From Spirochaetia bacterium (lineage in GTDB: Bacteria > Spirochaetota > Spirochaetia > PWKH01): a stretch of 11,373 nucleotides of DNA. This document shows positions 6,577 to 11,373 of this stretch, piece after piece. The notes beneath the pieces are model-generated. The model was given only the letters and a program-made list of their open reading frames with translations, did no database searches and was not told the DNA's origin. The stretch covers positions 1 through 11,373 of the forward strand of contig SKXS01000029.1 of the NCBI GenBank assembly GCA_007128345.1, read 5' to 3'. The stretch's first letter is position 1. Every line of letters begins with the position of its first letter. Made by a program: the position numbers and the translations under genes.

Positions 6577-8367
6577 TTACTTCTGGTAGACACGATGCAG
6601 GATTGAAAGGTTGTTATTACCCTGAACAGGATGCGGGTAAATATTCCCCCACTCGTTTCCCCAACCATGGATGACCGCGGCGTTTATGGTGAATACCCAC
6701 GGCACTTCCTCAATCCAGATCTGCTGCATCTCACGATACCCGTCAACCCGCTGCTGTTCGCTGGTGGTGTTGTTCGCATAGTCCCACAGTTCGTCAACCC
6801 GGGCTTCCCACGCACGCCTTGGGCTCTCCTGGAGCGGTTCAATCATGTGCAGGTTACCGCTGGAAGGATACACGTTGGCGCCGCTGATCGGGTCAACTGA
6901 ACCGGTAAGACCGATGAGGATCAGCTCCCAGTCAAAGCTGCTGAGAAGCCGGCCGACCATGACGTTGAAGTCCTCAGGCTGGAAGGTAATATCCAGACCA
7001 ATTTCCCGTGCATCCTGGCTAAAGAGCTCGCCCATTGCCTCACGTACCGCGTTTCCGGCATTGGTCTTCAGATCCAGAGAAATCTTGTTGCCGTCGGGAT
7101 CCTGTCTCCAGCCGTCTCCGTTCTGGTCAACATAGCCGATGCTGTCAAGCATATCCTTGGCCCTTTCCGGGTCATAGGGGAATGCAAAGTCAGGAGATCC
7201 GTCCCAGTAGTAAGGTGAGAAGACCGGAATAAAGGAGTACTGGGGATACCCGTAGCCGTATACGATGGTATCAACCATGGTTTGGCGGTCAACAAGATGT
7301 GCCAGTGCCTGGCGGAATGTCCTGTTGGAAACCCATTCAAGCTTCGGAGTATCGGCAAGAGCCGGGCTGTTGGGGTTCTGGTTGATGGTGATGAACTGAC
7401 TGCTCGCCGCCGGACCTACGCTGTAGAGGGTAAATCCTACTTCGTCTTTCCGGTCCAGACCCAGGGCAACCTGGTCTCCGGTAAATGCGAGGAAATCAAG
7501 GGCTCCTGCGAGAAAGCGCTGGAGCTGAGTGTCTGTATCGGGGACAAACTCAAACACGAGTTCATCGATGTAGGGAAGCTGGACTCCCCACTCATCCTTT
7601 TCGTAGTAGTAGGGGTTCTTCTTCAGCACTGCCCGCTGTCCGGGGGTATAGCTGTCGATCACGAACGGACCGTTTCCTACAACTGACCTGACATCGGTAT
7701 CAACACCCCAGTAGGCGTTCAGAGCTGCTGCTCCCTGCTCATCTACGATAGGCCGCAGAATATGCATGGGAAGCGGAGCAACTGAAGTGGAATTAAAGAT
7801 CCCCGCATAGACGAAGGGGAAGGTGACCGAGAGAGTCAGATCATCGAGCTGCTCCCACTCAGTCGCAATACCGCTAGGCATCAGTGCGCTTCTGCTGTTG
7901 GTCTGCACTTCGGGATCCAGATAGATCAGGTTGACCGCATCCACGAAGTCAGCTGCCGTAAGGGGCTCTCCGTCAGACCATTTGAGATCAGGCTTCAGCT
8001 TGTAGGTAATGGTCTTCTCATCTGCAGAGATCGTATAACTCTCTGCTAGTGACATCTCCCAATCCAGGGTCATCTGATTTCTACGGACCAGTCCCGAATA
8101 GAGCCTGTCAGTAATATCAGTGGTTGAAGTCTCTGCGGCTACAATGGTATTAAATGACCTTGGGCCGGAGCCGAAGCTTGACATCACAAACCGTCCTCCC
8201 GGCTTTCCCTGTTCCCAGCCGTCATGAACGATTGAGACGATTCCTTCAAATTCGTCTACGACCTCTTCTTCTTCAATGTCAATAATCTCTACTTCCTGAG
8301 CCCCGCGGGCAAAGGCGAATCCTGACACGAGAAGGAGAATGAAAAAAGCAATGATCAGTTTTTTCAT
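6577..8367 (-). CDS. oppA: Extracytoplasmic solute-binding protein family 5 (OppA/DppA-type)
   Basis: This is a 596-residue exported receptor that binds the ligand and docks on OppBC. A signal peptide is clear: MKK, hydrophobic core 4-19, and AFA|RG cleavage near residue 20. There is no lipobox cysteine, so it is probably a soluble periplasmic protein. Mature residues 25-41 are very acidic (EIIDIEEEEVVDEF). Family-5 hallmarks include LAESYTISADEKTITYKLKPDLKWSDGEPLTAADFV, GNGPFVI, FRQALAHLVDRQTMVDTIVYG, YDPERAKDMLDSIGY and IWIEEVPWVF. DQNGDGWRQDPDG from about residue 414 resembles an EF-hand-like Ca2+ loop, common in this family. An earlier ATG at 8373 is only one base from GGAGG, whereas ATG 8367 is 7 bases away, so 8367 is chosen. 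Relatives carry peptides, nickel or oligosaccharides; the substrate here is unknown. Confidence 0.94.
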   Translation of the reverse strand: MKKLIIAFFILLLVSGFAFARGAQEVEIIDIEEEEVVDEFEGIVSIVHDGWEQGKPGGRFVMSSFGSGPRSFNTIVAAETSTTDITDRLYSGLVRRNQMTLDWEMSLAESYTISADEKTITYKLKPDLKWSDGEPLTAADFVDAVNLIYLDPEVQTNSRSALMPSGIATEWEQLDDLTLSVTFPFVYAGIFNSTSVAPLPMHILRPIVDEQGAAALNAYWGVDTDVRSVVGNGPFVIDSYTPGQRAVLKKNPYYYEKDEWGVQLPYIDELVFEFVPDTDTQLQRFLAGALDFLAFTGDQVALGLDRKDEVGFTLYSVGPAASSQFITINQNPNSPALADTPKLEWVSNRTFRQALAHLVDRQTMVDTIVYGYGYPQYSFIPVFSPYYWDGSPDFAFPYDPERAKDMLDSIGYVDQNGDGWRQDPDGNKISLDLKTNAGNAVREAMGELFSQDAREIGLDITFQPEDFNVMVGRLLSSFDWELILIGLTGSVDPISGANVYPSSGNLHMIEPLQESPRRAWEARVDELWDYANNTTSEQQRVDGYREMQQIWIEEVPWVFTINAAVIHGWGNEWGNIYPHPVQGNNNLSILHRVYQK

Positions 8368-8373
8368 TAACAT

Positions 8374-8380
8374 ACCTCCA
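8374..8380 (-). promoter_or_regulatory. Ribosome binding site that decides the oppA start
   Basis: TGGAGGT on the minus strand abuts one ATG (8373) and lies 7 bases before a second, in-frame ATG (8367). Only the second has workable spacing, and it also begins the signal peptide with the usual MKK. The first ATG would add just two residues (Met-Leu). Confidence 0.8.
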
Positions 8381-8403
8381 TTAAATAGTATACTCTTCGA
8401 TAC

Positions 8404-8433
8404 ATACTACACTTGCAAAGGGCATTGTGTCAA
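8404..8433 (-). promoter_or_regulatory. Sigma70-type promoter of the opp operon
   Basis: A consensus -35 TTGACA (8433-8428) is followed after 18 bases by TAGTAT (8409-8404), a 4 of 6 match to the -10 consensus. The start would be near 8397, giving a leader of about 30 bases that contains the 8-base palindrome AGTATACT (8387-8394) and the strong oppA ribosome site. The promoter lies in the 81-base gap between the Nudix gene and oppA. No terminator is seen between them, so some read-through from the Nudix gene is possible. Confidence 0.7.
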
Positions 8434-8448
8434 ATACTCAATAGGGTT

Positions 8449-8856
8449 TCATTGTTTTTTTACATATCCCAAATAATCTTTGAGTATGCTTTGATGGTTG
8501 AATGCCAGCGAATACTGGAGCAGTTCGTCAGAAGTGACCCACCTGAGTTCTGACACCTCCCCCTGCTGCGGGGACAGCTCTCCGTGGGCTTCAGCCAGGA
8601 AAATGAGCGCAACAGCATGCCACTGCATCTCTTCAAAGTATTCGCTGTAGTAGTTGAAAAATGTCAGGGAACCAATTTCAAGGCCAGTCTCCTCCCGGAC
8701 TTCTCTCCTGACGGCATATTCAGGGTGTTCGCCAAACTCAATATGCCCGCCAGGTATGCACCAATATCCCTCAAACGGCTTATTGCTGCGCTTCTCCAGC
8801 AGCACCTTTCCATCCTGGATAATGATAGCTCCTACTGTCGCTTTGGTATGATTCAT
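8449..8856 (-). CDS. Nudix hydrolase (MutT-like)
   Basis: This is a small cytoplasmic enzyme of about 135 residues that hydrolyses a nucleoside diphosphate linked to another group, using a divalent metal. The Nudix box is complete and canonical: numbering from the TTG codon described below, G38-x5-E44-x7-REVREETGL (52-60), preceded by GYWCIPGG. The strand pattern TKATVGAIIIQDGKVLLEKRS and the length fit a single-domain MutT/NUDT15-like member, but the substrate (8-oxo-dGTP, NADH, ADP-ribose or other) cannot be read from the sequence. Start choice is close: AAGGAG (8869-8874) is 9 bases from TTG 8859 and 12 bases from ATG 8856, so either may be used; ATG is given here. It lies upstream of oppA on the same strand and diverges from era. 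Confidence 0.92.
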   Translation of the reverse strand: MNHTKATVGAIIIQDGKVLLEKRSNKPFEGYWCIPGGHIEFGEHPEYAVRREVREETGLEIGSLTFFNYYSEYFEEMQWHAVALIFLAEAHGELSPQQGEVSELRWVTSDELLQYSLAFNHQSILKDYLGYVKKQ

Positions 8857-8903
8857 CAACTGATTGTTCTCCTTGAAGTCTATGCACTGTCATAAAAACC
8901 CGG

Positions 8904-8910
8904 TACTATA
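8904..8910. promoter_or_regulatory. Overlapping divergent -10 boxes for era and the Nudix gene
   Basis: The 7-base TACTATA holds TACTAT on the plus strand (8904-8909) and TATAGT on the minus strand (8910-8905). The plus -10 ends 7 bases before the era ATG, placing the transcript start at or beside the start codon. The minus -10 would start the Nudix transcript near 8898, leaving a leader of about 40 bases with its AAGGAG site. Neither has a convincing -35. Confidence 0.4.
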
Positions 8911-8916
8911 TTCTCT

Positions 8917-9792
8917 ATGAAAAGTGCTGCCGTATCCATCATAGGCCGCCCATCGGCCGGAAAATCTTCCCTGCTCAACACTATATGCGGTCATAAGGTC
9001 TCTATCATCTCGCCGGTGCCCCAGACCACGAGAAATATGATCAGGGGCATATGGAACGATCCCCTTGGCCAACTGCTCTTCCTTGATACTCCTGGATACC
9101 ACGATTCCGAAAGGAAGTTCAACCGCCAGCTGCAACACGTGGCTGTCAGAGCCATGAATGATGCGGATACCATCCTCTATGTTGTTGACTCCAGCCGGAA
9201 GCCAGGCAGGGAGGAATCAGCTATATTGGACCTTCTCTCTGTTACCTCCGTCCCTGTAGTGGCGGCGGTAAATAAGATTGACCTGCCGTATGCAGTCCCC
9301 GATGAGGCAGCAACATGGATACACGCCAGACTGCCGGCAGTCATGTGTATTCCTGTGTCTGCTGTTACACGGGAGGGCATACAGACTCTTCTGGATGTCC
9401 TCATAGGCCTTGCACCTGAAGGCGAAGCTCTCTACCCTGAGGAGTACTATACCGATCAGCCGCCTGAATTCCGCATTGCTGAAATAATCCGGGAACAGAC
9501 TATTATCCGGGTAAGTGAAGAGATCCCCCATGCTGTCTTTGTTGATATCGCCGATATTGAAACTGATGAGCCGAACAGCAAACTCTTCATCAGGGCATTC
9601 ATCAACGTTGAGCGGGAATCGCAGAAGGGAATCGTGGTAGGCAAGGGTGGTCGTGGTATCAGGGATATCCGAAAGGCGTCCCAGCGGGAACTCAGAAAGC
9701 TGTTCCCCTACTCCATTGAGCTGGACCTCCGTGTGAAGGTGCAGCATAAATGGAGGAAGCGAGACGATCTGGTCAAAAAGCTCATCTACTGA
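8917..9792 (+). CDS. era: GTPase Era
   Basis: This is a conserved ribosome-assembly GTPase that binds 16S rRNA near its 3' end during 30S maturation, acting in the cytoplasm and at the membrane. It has 291 residues, a normal length. GTPase motifs are G1 GRPSAGKS at 10-17, G2 around PQTTRN at 35-40, G3 DTPG at 57-60, G4 NKID at 119-122 and G5 SAV at 148-150. The C-terminal KH RNA-binding domain is present, with VVGKGGRGIRDI and its GKGG at 242-245, ending KWRKRDDLVKKLIY. The P-loop reads SA where many Era proteins have NV, a mild variant. The ATG at 8917 is the only start that keeps G1 intact; no Shine-Dalgarno precedes it, and a -10-like TACTAT ends 7 bases upstream, which suggests leaderless translation. 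Its end overlaps convergent lysS by 7 bases. Confidence 0.96.
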   Translation: MKSAAVSIIGRPSAGKSSLLNTICGHKVSIISPVPQTTRNMIRGIWNDPLGQLLFLDTPGYHDSERKFNRQLQHVAVRAMNDADTILYVVDSSRKPGREESAILDLLSVTSVPVVAAVNKIDLPYAVPDEAATWIHARLPAVMCIPVSAVTREGIQTLLDVLIGLAPEGEALYPEEYYTDQPPEFRIAEIIREQTIIRVSEEIPHAVFVDIADIETDEPNSKLFIRAFINVERESQKGIVVGKGGRGIRDIRKASQRELRKLFPYSIELDLRVKVQHKWRKRDDLVKKLIY

Positions 9793-11369
9793 GCATACGA
9801 TCTGAGCAGTGGGATCACCTTCTCTCTGCCGCAGGTCCTCATAAATCCCGCAAGCCTGGGACCCCGCTCCTTGCCGATGAGCACCTGGTAGCTGGCGGCA
9901 AATAAATCCTTGGGCTCACATCCCGAAGCATGGGCCGCCGCATAGATTTCCTCAGAGAGTTCACTGTCCGACAGATCATCCATACGTTCTGCCACATGGC
10001 AGAGTTGCCCGAGGGCCTTTAGTATTTCATTGGGAAATTCAGGGACAGAGGAGCCCGGTTCTCGCAGGGAAAAGGTGAATTCTTCCGGTGCATAGAGATC
10101 AAGCCAGTTCAGCGCGCAGGCGCATCGGGTGCGCAGCCGTTCTTCCTGGTGCTTCTCTACCACGCCAAGTGAGCTGATGACCGAGTCAATATCTCTGCTG
10201 TGGATCTGCAGGAGATTGCATAGATGACGGAAGGGCACCTGGTACGGCTTGTCTTCGGGGACCGAGGACACCTGCGAGAGTTCATAGATTCTTGATTCCT
10301 TTTGCCTGCGCTTCTCTCCTACCTCCTCGTCGCCGTAGTAGATGCGTTCGCACTTGTCATAATCCTCATATATCTTTAGCACATCAAGGTCGAATGAAAC
10401 TGCAAACTCCGTGTTCGGCCGGGTGCCCGCAAAGAGATACCGGACAATCTCCGGCTGATATATCTCCAGCACGTCCGTAAGGCTCACTACTTCACCGCTT
10501 GACGATGATATCTTGCCGCCCTTGCCCTTGATCCTAATGAAATCATACTGGAACGTATAGGGTGCATCACTCCCGAAGACCTTCACAATCTCCTTGGCAG
10601 TATCAAAGGAGCCCCCTTCTGAATGATGGTCCTTGCCCGCAGGCTCAAAATCGACTCCTTCGAATGCCCAGCGCATGGGCCAGTCGATCCTCCAAGGAAG
10701 CTTCACCCACTTTGCGCTTCTCATATCCAGGGTTTCCTCTTTTCCAGTCTCCAGGCACCGATAGGTAATGCCCCATTGACCGTCCCAAGAGATCACTTCA
10801 GTGGCATCCCTGCCGGTAAAAGAACTGAATACCGATACGGGCATCCAGGATTCAGGCAGCGGTTCCCTGCGGTGCTTGTTCAGGCATGCCCGAATTTCTT
10901 CACGGTGCTCCAGGGCAGTGCGAATGCTCTGGGCGTATGTTCCTGCCTGGTACTGCCTGGCCTGGTAGATATACTCCGGATCAATCCCGACGATGTGCAG
11001 CTGCCGCTCAATGCGCTCTTCATTCGCCCTGGCGTAGTTTTCGCTGGTTCCCGTTGTGTCAGGGACCACTGTAATCGGCTTACGCAAATAACTTTGCAGC
11101 AGTTCCTGCTCGGGCATGTTCTTCGGGACCTTTCTGAATACATCGAAATCATCCCAGGAATAAATGAACCGCACATCCCTTCCCAGGTCACGCAGAGCTC
11201 GTACTACCAGTTCGACGGAGATGATCTCACGGAAGTTGCCGATGTGCACGGTGCCGGAAGGAGTGATGCCGGAGGCGCAGACATATTGCGCCTTGTCTCC
11301 CTTGCTGCGTATGATGTTCCTTGCATGTATGTCTGCCCAGTGGACAGACGGACTGTTCTCTTTCTTCAT
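9786..11369 (-). CDS. lysS: Class I lysyl-tRNA synthetase
   Basis: This enzyme charges tRNA-Lys with lysine using ATP, in the cytoplasm. It is the archaeal-type class I enzyme (LysRS1, also called LysK), not the class II LysRS of most bacteria; spirochetes are a well-known exception. It has 527 residues, normal for the family. The HIGH-type motif is HIGN at 42-45 in SGITPSGTVHIGNFRE, and the KMSKS-type loop is KISSSSG at 286-292. Other family landmarks are YSWDDFDVFRKVP at 70-82, KWVKLPWRIDWPMRW and GKDHHSEGGSFDTAKEI at 245-261. The C-terminal half is the helical anticodon-binding region. ATG 11369 opens the conserved N-terminus, but only 4 bases upstream are in the window, so the ribosome site cannot be judged. 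Its stop overlaps the convergent era gene by 7 bases. Confidence 0.96.
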   Translation of the reverse strand: MKKENSPSVHWADIHARNIIRSKGDKAQYVCASGITPSGTVHIGNFREIISVELVVRALRDLGRDVRFIYSWDDFDVFRKVPKNMPEQELLQSYLRKPITVVPDTTGTSENYARANEERIERQLHIVGIDPEYIYQARQYQAGTYAQSIRTALEHREEIRACLNKHRREPLPESWMPVSVFSSFTGRDATEVISWDGQWGITYRCLETGKEETLDMRSAKWVKLPWRIDWPMRWAFEGVDFEPAGKDHHSEGGSFDTAKEIVKVFGSDAPYTFQYDFIRIKGKGGKISSSSGEVVSLTDVLEIYQPEIVRYLFAGTRPNTEFAVSFDLDVLKIYEDYDKCERIYYGDEEVGEKRRQKESRIYELSQVSSVPEDKPYQVPFRHLCNLLQIHSRDIDSVISSLGVVEKHQEERLRTRCACALNWLDLYAPEEFTFSLREPGSSVPEFPNEILKALGQLCHVAERMDDLSDSELSEEIYAAAHASGCEPKDLFAASYQVLIGKERGPRLAGFMRTCGREKVIPLLRSYAQ

Positions 11370-11373
11370 GGGA

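Noticed and set aside
7282..7686. A 134-codon plus-strand open frame opposite oppA
   Set aside because: It is a shadow of oppA with no domain or start signal of its own.
9217..9747. A 176-codon minus-strand open frame opposite era
   Set aside because: It is antisense to a fully conserved era gene and encodes no recognisable protein features.
1..11373. Mobile elements, CRISPR arrays, tRNA or rRNA genes
   Set aside because: No transposase, integrase, spaced direct-repeat array or cloverleaf-like segment was seen; all genes look like stable chromosomal content with similar composition apart from the AT-rich first 91 bases.

Overview
The window looks like a chromosomal segment of a spirochete, probably a Spirochaetaceae-type bacterium of moderate GC content. 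The strongest evidence is a class I (archaeal-type) lysyl-tRNA synthetase, which among bacteria is typical of spirochetes and a few other groups. An Era GTPase of the usual bacterial type sits beside it. The exported binding protein carries an FA-RGAQE-type signal-peptide end that resembles spirochete solute-binding proteins. This is inference from gene content. No rRNA, tRNA, CRISPR array, insertion sequence or prophage gene was seen, and no stretch over 300 bases lacks a gene.

Layout. Positions 1-91 are a very AT-rich leader with three helically phased TTAGA repeats. It precedes a plus-strand ArsR-type winged-helix regulator (92-1117) with a long N-terminal region that I do not recognise. 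Positions 1114-8367 on the minus strand hold one ABC importer operon of the oligopeptide/dipeptide class, transcribed right to left: oppA (binding protein), oppB and oppC (permeases), oppD and oppF (ATPases), then a small two-helix membrane protein of unknown function. The genes from oppB on are packed with overlaps or gaps of 17 bases or less. oppA is separated from oppB by 83 bases containing a perfect 10-bp hairpin, a common arrangement for making more binding protein than permease. A good sigma70-type promoter lies just upstream of oppA. Upstream of that, on the same strand, is a Nudix hydrolase (8449-8856). It diverges from era (8917-9792) across about 60 bases whose two candidate -10 boxes overlap. 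Class I lysS (9786-11369, minus) converges on era and overlaps it by 7 bases.

How it works together. OppA would capture a peptide or similar ligand in the periplasm and deliver it to the OppBC channel, powered by OppDF. Three of the four core subunits depart from the textbook form. OppB has an extra N-terminal hydrophobic hairpin, OppC has a roughly 160-residue extracytoplasmic insertion, and OppF has a charged helical insertion between Walker A and the Q-loop. Together with the distal membrane protein this suggests a variant importer. The substrate cannot be read from sequence. The ArsR-type gene converging on the operon is a plausible but unproven regulator of it. Era, LysRS and the Nudix enzyme are housekeeping neighbours. 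I see no clear new defence, mobile or RNA-based system; the most interesting points are the unusual transporter architecture and the apparently leaderless arsR-type and era transcripts.
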